Shown here one piece after another: positions 1-10,303 of a stretch of DNA of 64,000 bases. Numbering within the stretch: the first letter of the stretch is position 1; every line of letters begins with the position of its first letter. The notes under the pieces were generated by a model. That model ran no database searches. It worked only from the letters and a program-made list of their open reading frames with translations, and was not told the DNA's origin. The stretch is from assembly GCA_015146655.1 (NCBI GenBank), contig VKHL01000025.1, positions 124,001-188,000 of the forward strand. The letters run 5' to 3'. The translations under genes were made by a program, and so were the position numbers. The stretch is from Ochromonas danica. Lineage: Eukaryota > Sar > Chrysophyceae > Chromulinales > Chromulinaceae.

Positions 1-158
1 TCCGAGACGACGTGGTGGTCGCTGTCCAGCACACCGCGGAGGGTTTGAAAAGTTCGCAATCTTCCCTGAATTGCAGCTACCAGCCACTGAAAAGTCTGCT
101 TTCCATCTCCACATGAGATCTCTAATTCATGACCTCTCACTAGCACCTTGACTCTCAT
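1..158 (-). CDS. N-terminal fragment of an unknown, possibly ubiquitin-like protein
   Basis: An ATG at 158 on the minus strand opens a frame that runs off the left edge of the window (52 codons visible, no stop). The peptide begins MRVKVLVRGHELEISCGDGK, an alternating beta-strand pattern that resembles the first hairpin of ubiquitin-like domains. I cannot name the family. Only 164 bp separate this start from the start of the ankyrin gene on the other strand, so the two probably share a divergent promoter region. The call rests on the open frame, the position of the ATG and the plausible amino acid composition. It is partial and the function is unknown. Confidence 0.45.
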   Translation of the reverse strand, partial: MRVKVLVRGHELEISCGDGKQTFQWLVAAIQGRLRTFQTLRGVLDSDHHVVS

Positions 159-322
159 GCTCTCTTTTCTAATTTTTGTCTTGAATGAGCCGTTACCCAC
201 ACCCCACACAGCTGCCGTTAACACACTTCCAAATCTCCAGAAAGCTAGATGGTAGAAGGAGCTGGTCTTTTCCCGGTTTTCTCAAATTGGATTGGATTCG
301 AAAAGCATAGCACGAGGCCAAG

Positions 323-3300
323 ATGAAAGATGAGATTAAGGAAGTTATCACGGTGCTGTTCCATGCCGCATTGTTGGGAAGAGCTGATATCATCAAGGTA
401 TTTTTAACTCTTGTCAACCGCCACCATATGATGTCGTTCAATCCCTTTGAATTGCCTGGCAAAGAACGCAATCAACAGCCTCCAAAACAATGGAAATGCT
501 GACTCCAAGGATATCAGCAAAATAGTATCGTTCTGTCGTGTTGAGGATAAAGCAACGCCTTTGCATATCGCATCCCTGCATGGTCATGCAGATGCTGTGC
601 GCACTCTGATCGTAAGCCAAGTGATGATTCACTTGTCATTTCTTTCATTGATTTGATGTGTTTCGTAGAATGCGGGGGCAGATTTGTCGATTTGTCCCTC
701 TAGCGGAGAGTTCGCAGGCAAGAGACCATACGAGGCCGCAAATGAAGCCGTACGCGCTGTCTACGAGGTCATGCTCTGTGAGAAAATCGCTGTGGGGGAT
801 AGTCAGACAGTGTTGTGTTTGCTTGATGGAGGTGTGGCCTTGGGAGAGGGATTGCATTGGGCATCGGCGTTCGGCCGTGAGGAGTTGGCACGTTTGCTCT
901 TGTCTCGCGGTGCTGACCCACATTTGCCTGATGCAAATGGACATTCCTCTCTTTATCTCGCGGTCAAGCACAGACAACCACAAGTAGTTCGCTTGCTTCT
1001 TGAGGAGGGTGGGAAAATACAGCAGGATGAAGAGGAAGTCATACGCAACCTGCTGCCAGCCGAGTCAACGGATTCAAAAGTGCTGGAGATCCGGGAACTA
1101 CTCGACCACCCTCCTCCTCCTTCCCTGCACTCTTTACGAAGCCAATACTTGAGCTCTCTTCAAGACCAGGATGGTGTCGATGGAACTTTGGCTGCTACTG
1201 CGGAAGTTGCTGCAGAGGTTGATGATCGTGACGAAAGCAGTGCAACAGATCAGCTCAATCGACTGTTGGTCTTCTGGCCGCCAGTGAGGCGTCAAGTCAG
1301 GGAATCATCCTCGTGGATGGGAGATGGCGATGCTGGTTTGCGGCTAAAAGACAAACAAGCAATATCTGTGGGGGGTAATGGGTTGATCTTGCGTACTGAC
1401 CAAAACCTCGTAGTTTGTCTCGCAAACAATGAGATCGATGCCTTTCCTGTGCTCAATTGGTCTGGTTTTCTGGATTGTATGGAGATCTATGGATTTGAAG
1501 TGCAGGTTCGACCACGAGCTGAGGCTGCCATACGCCTCGTTGTGGATTCTCACGTTTGCCCTCTACCACAAAGCTACCGCCTCTCTTGTACCGCACGGGA
1601 GCTCAGCGTGATTGCCGCTGATTACAGTGGTCTTCTCTACGGTATGCAGACGGTCGTGCAGATTATTCAACTCCATGGGGTTCTAGAGGTCGTTCATGGC
1701 GCTGCTGCTATTGTGGGCGAGGAAGGACAACACAGAACAGTTAAGCAGCTCACGTTGCCATCTCTTCATCTTCTCGACTACCCGCAGACGCCTCAGCGGG
1801 CGGTGCTCTGGTCGTTCCAACAACAAGTTCGGACTCAGTCTCAGTGGTTACGTGAGACTGTCGAGTTGATGGGTCGACTCCGTCTCAACATGCTGCTCTT
1901 GCTTATCGACCCAGTGTTACCTGATGAAGAGGAAGAAGAAGAGGAGGATCGTGTGTTGGGTGGAAGCAATGGCCGGCTGGTATTGCGCAACTTTGCTGTT
2001 TTTATATCTGGCTGTAGCTTATATTTCTATCTGTTTTGTTGTTTTTGCAGCAGGCAGTGACTGAGCGATTAAGTAGCCTTGATGAAGACTGTCGACGACG
2101 CTGTGTGGAACTCGTTCCCACTTGTCGTCTATCGCATCCTGATGAAAGGTATTCTCTAAAGTTGGTGATGCTGTGCGATGCTTATGATTTAATTATCGAT
2201 TCTCTCGTGTCAATCATCTGCAGATTGCCATTGACTCTGTTGAAGGCCTTTTCGCAATCTATGATAACCTTGATGCTCGATTATGATGATATCTCTGGCC
2301 GCACTGAGAATGCTGACTATGTTGAGCAATGTCGGTTGGCAAGCAAGAAAGTGTTGAGAGAAGCGCAGCTCGCTGGCTTCAGCACTGTCCAGATTGTGAT
2401 TTCGCCTTGGTTTTCGAGGAAAATCAGCTTTCATGTAAGCTCTCCTAACCTCTTGTCTTCGCGCTGTTCACTTCTCTTTACTTTATCTTTTCCAGGAACT
2501 TTCTCATCAAGTGGGGATCACATTGATTCGAAGAGAACCTTCTTTCCTTCTGCCACCATTGCTACTCAACAAGCCTCTCGTTGCATGCCATGACTTCGTG
2601 CATGGTTTAGGGCAATATATGGAAGAATGTAAGTTATTCCTCTTTTCCTTTTGTCATTTGGTCTAATTTTATTCCGCAATGATAGTGCACGCCTCTCTCG
2701 CTCAATGTTCCATTTTCCCCGCCCTTCTTGAGAAGGACTTTTGTTGCCCTTCCTTGATCATCAAAGTAATTCCCAGTTTCTTAATAGTATATGCCATGTT
2801 TCTTAGTCAAAACTCGTGCTTTCTGTCTATAGTACTATCTCTTCATGTATGCGGGTGCGGCGTGGAACGGCGAGGCTTTCCAAGATATTGTTGGCGACCA
2901 ATCAGCTCTAGCCTTCTATTCCACTTTGTTGGCTGATCTATTGCGCCTTCTCGTCTACCCATCTCATCGACTAGTATCTCCCTCTGCGATACAGGCCACA
3001 CTGTTTTACCTCACAGCTGATTGGACCCGTCTCAGTGATGCGGTTATGGAAAATAGAGAACCACAGGACAGCAATCGCCTCAGTTGTCGTGACCTGGCGC
3101 AGCAAGAGAGACTCATCTGGTCGATAGTTACGATGCCCTCAGAAAAAGTGCACAAGGCACCATTGACCCTATCAAAGCCCTCATTGACTCTTGTTCTCAA
3201 ATACTATCGTCATCTGTTGACGCTTGCTGACTGGAAAGTTAATCGCCTGCGGGAAAAAGCTGGTTCAGATAGCTTTTTCATGCAATTCTTTGGTTTATCC

Positions 3301-3810
3301 TCTTCCTCCCGTTCTAATTCGGATGGTCGAGATGTGGAGGAGGAGGAAGGTAGATCCTCTTGTATCCTCGCAATTGAATTGGAGGAGTTCTTTACGATCA
3401 TCAACCTTCTCAGCACAGCATGTAAAACGATACTACATGGCATGAATGCGGTTCAAAAGCACGGCAAAGAGACTCTAACATCTAGTTCAATTGTAACAAC
3501 CAGTTCCTTGCAGTCTTTAATGTCTCCATTGTCGATTGGAGGCAAATCAGACAGTGCCAATATCCTTCTGGAGGCATTGTCTTGTCTTCCTCTCCTGTGG
3601 CGAAAGAGGTTTGATCATGGTCTAGTGGATGCATTGTTGGCGTCAATGGTAGCTTTGCCAGATGTTCCAGTGCATCTGCAAAACAATCACCGTGATACGC
3701 ACCATAGCCTGCTGCCTTCTAGTCTCTTCATTCCGAGTATGGCATTATTGCAAACATTGTGTGACGGCATCTCTTCAGTTCATACTTGCATCGAGCGAGT
3801 CTTTCATTAA
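323..3810 (+). CDS. Ankyrin-repeat protein with a degenerate GH20 (beta-hexosaminidase-like) fold
   Basis: Eight exons fit in phase: 323-397, 465-611, 669-1979, 2051-2148, 2224-2434, 2496-2628, 2686-2765 and 2833-3810, giving about 1,010 residues. Residues ~10-160 are ankyrin repeats (TPLHIASLHGHADAVRTLI; then ARLLLSRGADPHLPDANG). Residues ~385-405 (IAADYSGLLYGMQTVVQ) match the small alpha/beta domain that precedes GH20 barrels, and LPSLHLLDYPQTPQRAV matches the start of the GH20 barrel (I-x-D-x-P-x-x-P-x-R-G). The usual H-x-H-x-x-D-D strand is replaced by LLLLIDPVLPDEEEE, and I see no catalytic Asp-Glu pair, so it is probably not an active hydrolase. The C-terminal ~320 residues are helical with no family I recognise. 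The protein is clearly paralogous to the N-terminal part of the kinase at 24.5-28.8 kb, and the short seventh exon was found by that alignment. No signal peptide is seen. It is probably a cytosolic scaffold or sensor. Confidence 0.75.
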
Positions 3811-4061
3811 GTGAGCAAAGGGCAACTAGTGGGTCATGGAGCTTTCTCCCTTAGGGGAAGGCTCAGTCTGACCTTAATGTTCTCACTGATGAGTCAGTCA
3901 TATTCACTTTTTTCGGTACTTTCTAGCTGTTGTTAGTTAGCTATCTAAAAGGATTATTTTTGCAGTTGTCTGTGTATAGTGATGTATTTTCCATCGTCTT
4001 TTTCTGCTTGAATTGGGAGAATTCTCTTGTTTGAACACGAAAGTTTACTCAGACATATTAC
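3811..4061. other. Intergenic 3' region between convergent genes
   Basis: This 251-bp stretch separates two gene ends that face each other (ankyrin/GH20-like gene and KTI12). It is T-rich on the plus strand, as expected of 3' UTRs. I see no further gene or repeat. Confidence 0.5.
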
Positions 4062-5150
4062 TCACAAATGAACAGCAAGGAAGTCTATGAAGGAAGCTCC
4101 TATATCTTTTGTAGAAGCTTGAGGATGTTGAGCATTGATCTTCACCCATTGACCTCTCAGCCGTTGGAGTTCAGCTGCCGCAGCGTGTCGATGGAGAGTG
4201 AGCGATCGATCGAACTCGGGCAGTAACAATGGAGTACCTTCCGAAGCATCTACTTGATGAGATATGAGCAGATTAACAATTTTCTGACTGGTTCGATCAA
4301 GCTCGTAGAGCAGGTCTGCTTGTGCGTGCGGAGCAGCGACAGTGGCACTGCTAGGCAAAGGTGTGTGGGCATAGAGAAGGTGATGCAAAAGGACTCCGAA
4401 AACTTGATCCGGAGAAGAGAAGGATTTCAGATCTTCACGAGCCTCCACAACATTTCCTGAAAACCACAACCCATTTTTGGGTTCCGATTTCTCTGTTTCT
4501 GACTTCTCCAACCCAATCTTGCTCTCAGCAGCAGCCAACACAGGAATAGTAGATCCCACTGCTTTCTTAGGGCGCCACGAAGTTTTTACAACCGCTGCAG
4601 GAGGAGCTTCAACTTCCCTAGGAGAAGCTTTGCTGACAGCAGCAACAGGGTCGGATGATTCTCTAATTTCACCCATCCGCACTCGAAAGAGCGGATTATC
4701 CCACCGATTGCTGTCATTGGGAACCTCGAAGCGCCTTCTCAATTCCATCAAGATTAAAGGATCATATCTGTCCTCTTGTCCCGTAGAGCGCGATTCTTCC
4801 CAGGCATTAGAAGTTTCTTCATCGCTGGCCACCCAGACCACACAATGGGGAGCACGCATTGTGCGTGCTGTACAATAGAGCTCATAACGATAGCCCTTGA
4901 TATAGTTCAAGGAGTCGAGAATGACAAAAGTTGAGGAGTTCAACGCATGATCCACAGCGCTCTTTAGTGCGCCGCGGAGGTCCTTCTCACGAGCAGATGA
5001 TTGGTAGCCATTCTTTTTGGATAATTGTAAAGCCTCTTCATTAATCAGCACGACGTTTCCCACACCCTGGGCTTCAATATAGCCCTTCAATTCCTTGGAA
5101 AATGTTGTCTTTCCAACACAAGGACGTCCACAAACAATTATGAGAGGCAT
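4062..5150 (-). CDS. KTI12: KTI12-like Elongator-associated P-loop protein
   Basis: A single-exon gene of 362 residues. The ATG at 5150 begins MPLIIVCGRPCVGKTTFSKE, the N-terminus typical of KTI12: hydrophobic strand, then the P-loop G-R-P-C-x-G-K-T. An in-frame TTG lies six codons upstream, but the ATG matches the family start. The Asp-Ser-Leu-Asn-Tyr-Ile-Lys-G-Y-R-Y-E-L-Y-C motif (residues ~95-110) is the KTI12 Walker-B region. KTI12 is a tRNA-binding ATPase that acts with Elongator in wobble-uridine modification (mcm5U/mcm5s2U) in the cytosol. The ~100-residue C-terminal helical domain that contacts tRNA is present and ends in a helical F-I-D-F-L segment. Length agrees with the family (about 300-360). 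The middle section (residues ~185-250) is low-complexity and poorly conserved. It is transcribed toward the ankyrin gene's 3' end. Confidence 0.9.
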   Translation of the reverse strand: MPLIIVCGRPCVGKTTFSKELKGYIEAQGVGNVVLINEEALQLSKKNGYQSSAREKDLRGALKSAVDHALNSSTFVILDSLNYIKGYRYELYCTARTMRAPHCVVWVASDEETSNAWEESRSTGQEDRYDPLILMELRRRFEVPNDSNRWDNPLFRVRMGEIRESSDPVAAVSKASPREVEAPPAAVVKTSWRPKKAVGSTIPVLAAAESKIGLEKSETEKSEPKNGLWFSGNVVEAREDLKSFSSPDQVFGVLLHHLLYAHTPLPSSATVAAPHAQADLLYELDRTSQKIVNLLISHQVDASEGTPLLLPEFDRSLTLHRHAAAAELQRLRGQWVKINAQHPQASTKDIGASFIDFLAVHL

Positions 5151-5516
5151 TCTCGAACTCTTTGACAAACAAGAAGACCAAATAAGCAGTCACCAAATTT
5201 ACGAAATTACACAATTCTGCCTTGTGGGAGTCATGTCATATTGTACCGCGCATGGTGATGTCCATCAAGTAAATGCTCGAATGTATCGTGTAATTAGAAT
5301 GCACACTCTTGTTGATTTAGGGCTTTCCAAGAGACACTGAGAACTATCCAGGACTATATCACAACTTCAGTTCTGAAGAAGTACAATCATCCAGCTTGAT
5401 CAGCCGAGGACCATTGACAGCTCAGTCGACTTTGAAGGATCTAATGACCAGATAAAAGAAGTAGAATTGAAAACAAGAAATGGTTGAAATAATTTAGATT
5501 GGATGAGACAGTCTGT
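5151..5516. other. Intergenic region upstream of KTI12
   Basis: 366 bp between the KTI12 start and the MRE11 stop, both on the minus strand. It must hold the KTI12 promoter and the MRE11 3' UTR. I see no repeat, RNA gene or credible ORF. Confidence 0.5.
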
Positions 5517-8049
5517 CTAGTCATCCCAACTCTTGGCAAGAGAGCTTTTGGATGGCTTGCCGCCCGCTTGAGAGAAAGATAAAGGCAACTGACGTCTTTT
5601 ACCAGCTGTTGATGTCGCTTGAGTAGTAGAAGTCAATGACACTGGTTCACGTGTAGGGTTACTGCTAGCCAAAGGAGTTGCTGGGGCAGGTGTCTTTGCA
5701 AGAGGTGTTGCACGAGTAGCACGAGACCTGCTAGTTTCAGCTCGAGGCTCTTCTTCTTCAATATCAGATCGCAAATCAATTGCTGCAGTCTTAGGCCTCG
5801 CCCTAACCTTGGAAGGCGGGGAAGATGCAACCTGCTTGGAGGATGAAGCAGATGCTTTTGTCGTCTTTGAGGCTTTGACTTTCTCTCCAGCTGTGGCGGC
5901 ACGGCCACCTTTAGTGCGAGTAGCAGCTCTTGAGGAACGCCCTCGAGGAGCCCCAGAATAGCTATCCTCATCCTCTTCGTCGAAAACTTCATCGTCATTG
6001 GACTCGATCTCAATTTGATCAACAGCATCCGACCCTTCATCGTTCTCCTCCTCCAAATCTTCTTCATTTTCAGACGAGTCAATTTTGGACGTCTTCTTGT
6101 TCTAAACCAATAAGACATGCGCAATCGACAATTCATTACACAATCGAAGATAAGAGCTGACAAATGTAGAATAAATCCAACCTTAGTAGAACGTGCGCTT
6201 CTTCGAGTAGTGGAAGAGATTTCCTGAACACTCGCTTCCTCAATCTCTTCCGCATCTTTTCTTTTCCTTCCTCTCGTGGCTGTACCTTTGGTAGGGGCTT
6301 TCTTTGCTCTTCTTACTGGAACAACTTCCTCCACTTCCATATTTTCTTCATTGTTATCTTCCATCCATTCGACAGCCGATGAAGACGTTTTACGTGAACG
6401 CTCAGCAGGTTTAGCAGGCTGCTTGTCGACTTCTTGCTTGGCATGCCCAGCAGCCACAGCAATGCTTTCTTTGTCTCGCACTGTTCGATCATTTTGGAGA
6501 ATTCGCTGGGTACGCTTCAGACTATCCACCACTAAGTCTTGGATAGCAGTGCTCACTTTCTTGACAATATAATCATCCATTGCCTGAGCCATTTCCGACT
6601 CGGCCAGTATAGAGAGCGCATTCTTGCCTCCACTCAGAGCCTCGTTGACCAGATCTTCGATCTTTATCCGATGAACTTCTTCTTCAGCACCTTCTTCTAT
6701 CAATTGGCGGAGTTCATTCTTTACTGCTTCTCGAGTCTCAAAATTAGATCGATTGATTTCTTTTCTCTTTTTTGTGAGAAGGAGGATCTCGGCAGGATTG
6801 GCAACATCTCCTAAGTATTGCGATCCGAAGCGTTGATGGTTGAGGGAAGGGAATCCTTCGTGGTCTACTCGAAGCCTCACAAGCACTTTCTGAGGATCTA
6901 TGATTCCATATTTGGTGGCAGCTGGCTCCAATATACCTCTGCGAGCTTCGCTAATCATCGACACAACCTTCTTCGCCAACTCCTCTTTCATCTTTTCTTC
7001 CACTTTCGGATCGTTTGGTTCTAAGCCAGGAATCCCTCTCAGAGCAATATCATCGAAGATAAATTGGCGCACATTTTGATATCGAATTGGCTTCGACCGA
7101 AACTTGCGCTCCTTCACTTCAAAGAAGACCATGTGCTTTGGTCGCTCACTGCTCTCGCCTGCGGACAAAGAGCACGCGACCGACGAGCCTGGCTGTAGAA
7201 TACGATAAGTACCAACTACACTCTCGGAAAGATTGGGCAGGCATTCATGTTCATTGCCCCAAATCACTAAATCTATGAGACAAGCAAAAAGGTTTATTAA
7301 GAGAAGAGGAAGAACAGCAAAGTGCATTCGCTCTCACCCATCCAGTCTGGAATCATGCTTTCGTGGAGGCAGCTTTTCTTTCCTCTTCCGTAATCTCTGT
7401 TCTGGTGCAGGACAAAGATGTTGAAGAAGTCGTCACGGCCTTGTTCTTCGGTGAGGCGCACGAACTTGACCTTCTTCTGGTTCCACATCCTGTTCAACCT
7501 CTCGTCTCGCATCGCCCCTAGACCATAGAGAGCTAGTTTAGTGTTGCCTTTGCTGATCAAGACAGGCACAACTTCTACGCTATCCACTCGATCCACTTTG
7601 CCGATGTAATTGAGCAGGTTGGACACTGCCAGCAGGTCAAGCGCTGCCAGAGCCTCGCCAGCCCCGCCCTCTCTGGAGGGATCGTCATGATTCCCATGAA
7701 TAGAGAAGATAGGCAAGCTAATGGACTGATAAGGGTCTTCGTAGTTGACCTTTCCGAAAGAGGCCTTGAAGATCTCGCCCTGGTCGTTGAGTATTTGGAT
7801 GTAGATAGGATCACCTCCAAAACAATACTGTCGAAGAAGCTCCATGGCGATATGGATAGTTCTGCGCGATGGCTTGTTTTCATGAAATAAATCTCCAGCA
7901 AACAGCACAAAGTCAACTTTCTTCTGTTTTGCCACGAGCAACACCTCCTCAAAAGCTGCAAAGCTGTCTAAACCACGCACTGGGTCTCTCTCAGCGAATC
8001 CCAAATGATTGTCTGTAGAAACCATAAACCTTACAACATCATCATCCAT
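5517..8049 (-). CDS. MRE11: MRE11 double-strand-break repair nuclease
   Basis: Three exons: 7338-8049, 6182-7272 and 5517-6101, about 795 residues. MRE11 is the Mn-dependent nuclease of the MRN/MRX complex with RAD50 and acts in break end resection, meiosis and telomere upkeep. The phosphoesterase motifs are visible: STDNHLG (residues 11-17), AGDLFHENKPS (51-61), GNHDD (119-123) and VLHQNR near 220. The capping domain follows (YRILQPGSSVACSLSAGE), then VLVRLRVDHEGFPSLNHQRF. The C-terminal ~250 residues are acidic and Ser/Thr/Arg-rich with an RGRKRK-type basic patch, as in other MRE11 tails. One oddity: motif V reads WGNEHEC where the family has W-G-H-E-H-E-C, so the first metal-ligand His is Asn here. 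The ATG at 8049 was chosen because the frame extends upstream but the conserved start is V-R-F-M-V-S-T-D. It is divergent from the gene at 8272. Confidence 0.93.
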
Positions 8050-8271
8050 TTCGCAAACTCTTGTCAATTGCAGGAATAGAATCAATGGAATTGATTGATG
8101 CTCTCCACATGGTCTATCATTGCTAACGGAAGAACGCGTTTTGCATATTGAACGCTCAACATGGACCGTTTTCTCTGTTTGGGTGTGTCGGGATGTGATC
8201 ATGTCGAGCGAGAAAATGTAAAACAGAAAGAAACAACAAGGTTTCAGAGAAAACCAAAACATTTCCCCCTT

Positions 8272-9653
8272 ATGAGCACTTATGAACAAGCTTTATTATA
8301 CCGCGATGGGAAAATCGAAGGAATTTCCTTTGAGGACTCTCTAAAAGAGGCCGAAAAGCTGTTCTTTCATCTTGCTGAGAATGGTCATGTCAAAGCAATG
8401 CACAATTATGCTTCGATTCAATTTAAAAAGAGAAACTTTGATGTGGCGTACAAATATTTTGAGAGAGCAGGGCTGGATGCTTCAAAAGCAAATTGCAAGA
8501 AAATGTTGGAATCGGGTCAAGTTTCACATCTCACAGCATTCGGCACAAAAGAGGAGATTTCTTTGGTGGTGGGATCATTTCGACAGCTCAAGCCAATTCC
8601 TTCTTATTTGCTCGACCAAATTTACGGCAACAAAGTAGATCTTACGCATCGTAAATCGTTTGGTTGTCGTGCAGTCACCATTGACAATCATGATTGCCCT
8701 TTCCCATCTCGTCATATTATCGGAGACGCCTCATCGTATGATTTTCACACTTTGTACAATATTAAACACGTGTTGTTGGAAAGACTGCCAACATGTGGTG
8801 AACAGAACAATAAACTCTTGCTGGATCTTTTGACTGATAATGTTACCGGTCGTTCCATTGAGCAACTTTCCAAAGCAATGCTCCCTGGTGCAACTCTGGA
8901 GATTGAATGGGATCCATATGTAGCACTGGGCAACTTCACAGATCAAAATTTTGATTCGTTATTGAAAGCAAACCCTTTTCACGCATTTGTGCATCAGAAT
9001 GTGTTTTATGCCGCGACAAGTGAAATCTTAGATCCTGAAACCAAAGCGGGTCTTAAAGTCCCGGAATTGACAGGAACTCCTGAATTTATTGCGAGAGTTC
9101 GTGAAGCAGCTGTATTATTACGAAAAGAAATCGAATATTATCATAATGCGGGTGCTGGTGACTCCGTTCAACAATTAATTTTGAAAGTGTATTTTGAGAT
9201 TTTTATTCTCTCTTACATGCAAGAAATCAAAATGAACACTATTTTTATCGAATGCAATATGCAATTAGATTCACCAGCCACGTTTTTGAAGGCTGTTTCT
9301 GGTGTACAATATCGCGATTTACCAGTGGAGCGTGATGGAACTATGGTGAGTGTTTGGGTGTGTGTTTGGGTCATAATTTTGTCATAACTTGTTGTTAATT
9401 GTTGTTTTACGCATAGGTGCGCATGCAGTTTGAAGATGGAACCTATCGCGATGGTTTTGTTTGCACTCAAACCAGCTTTACCAGAGAATGTTTTTATAAC
9501 TTTCTATGTGCTTCTATGGCTGTGCAAAGAAATACACCGTTAGTAAAGAAATATCTGGAGAGTGTAGACTTCCAAGATGTGAAAGTTGAAAGAAGAACGA
9601 ATGAACATAATGGTAGAAAACATGTGTGGATGGTGACTGCTATAAAAGTGTAA
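8272..9653 (+). CDS. Unknown protein with TPR/Sel1-like N-terminus
   Basis: Two exons, 8272-9345 and 9417-9653 (donor atg|gtgag, acceptor catag), give 436 residues. Residues ~15-80 form two degenerate TPR/Sel1-like helical hairpins (AEKLFFHLAENGHVKAMHNY; then DVAYKYFERAGLDASKANCK). The remaining ~350 residues match no family I can name. A stretch near residue 200 (SKAMLPGATLEIEWDPY) faintly recalls the post-motif strand of class I methyltransferases, but I see no G-x-G-x-G motif, so I do not call it. The C-terminus (GRKHVWMVTAIKV) looks like a terminal beta-strand of an alpha/beta fold. The gene is A/T-richer than its neighbours. The in-frame ATG at 8161 is possible, but 8272 leaves room for a shared 222-bp promoter with MRE11 and avoids a composition break. 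Confidence 0.7.
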
Positions 9654-10303
9654 CTTAACAAGTATTTTGAGATCCGATGCTCATATCACTCTATAGCAGA
9701 GCAGTGGTACTGTATATGGACTCTTTCCTATAACTGTATCATGAAGAACATAAAAGAAGAAAAGAGCATACAAAAATAACATAAAACAAAGAACAATCCC
9801 TGTAGAGGACCAAGGATTCAAGAATGAATTTCAAGACACGACTATCAATAGTCTAATAGACACACCCAGTCGTCTTAATTTGTACGCGCCATGCAATGTC
9901 AACAGGCATCTCTTACATCACAAAGATACCAATCTTAACTACTACTTTGCAACTCAAAGCTCTCTGCATATACCGACAGCAGTTCAAATTTCACTATCAA
10001 GGACAAATGATAAAATTGGGAAATCTCTGAGATAATACTGCTTAATACTGCTGTTTACTAGTTAATATGATTTCAGCTGTATGAATTTGGTACATTACGG
10101 ATCTTGTCTTACAAAGTTAACGACTGCTGGAAGACCACTCAAGCCGTTTTTTGGGGTGACTTTTCAGCTCAAGTTAACTACTGTATCGCATTTTCAGTTC
10201 CAGACCAAAAAGTTATGAAGGATTGTGAAAATGTTGAGGCTGTGGAGGGTTCAGAGCCACAACAATCACTGTGACAGGTGGCAGTGAGTCACATCTCAAG
10301 GAA
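9654..10303. other. 650-bp intergenic region before MSH4
   Basis: A/T-rich DNA between two plus-strand genes. An ATG at 10214 opens an 18-codon reading frame that stops before the MSH4 start and could be an upstream ORF. I see no RNA gene or repeat. Confidence 0.4.

Noticed and set aside
2629-2832. Frameshift in the ankyrin/GH20-like gene between exons 6 and 8
   Set aside because: An 80-bp exon at 2686-2765 restores phase and matches the kinase paralogue.
5633-7327. A 564-codon frame running through MRE11 exon 2 and onward
   Set aside because: It reads through the 6101/6182 intron in the wrong frame; the spliced model restores the acidic C-terminus.
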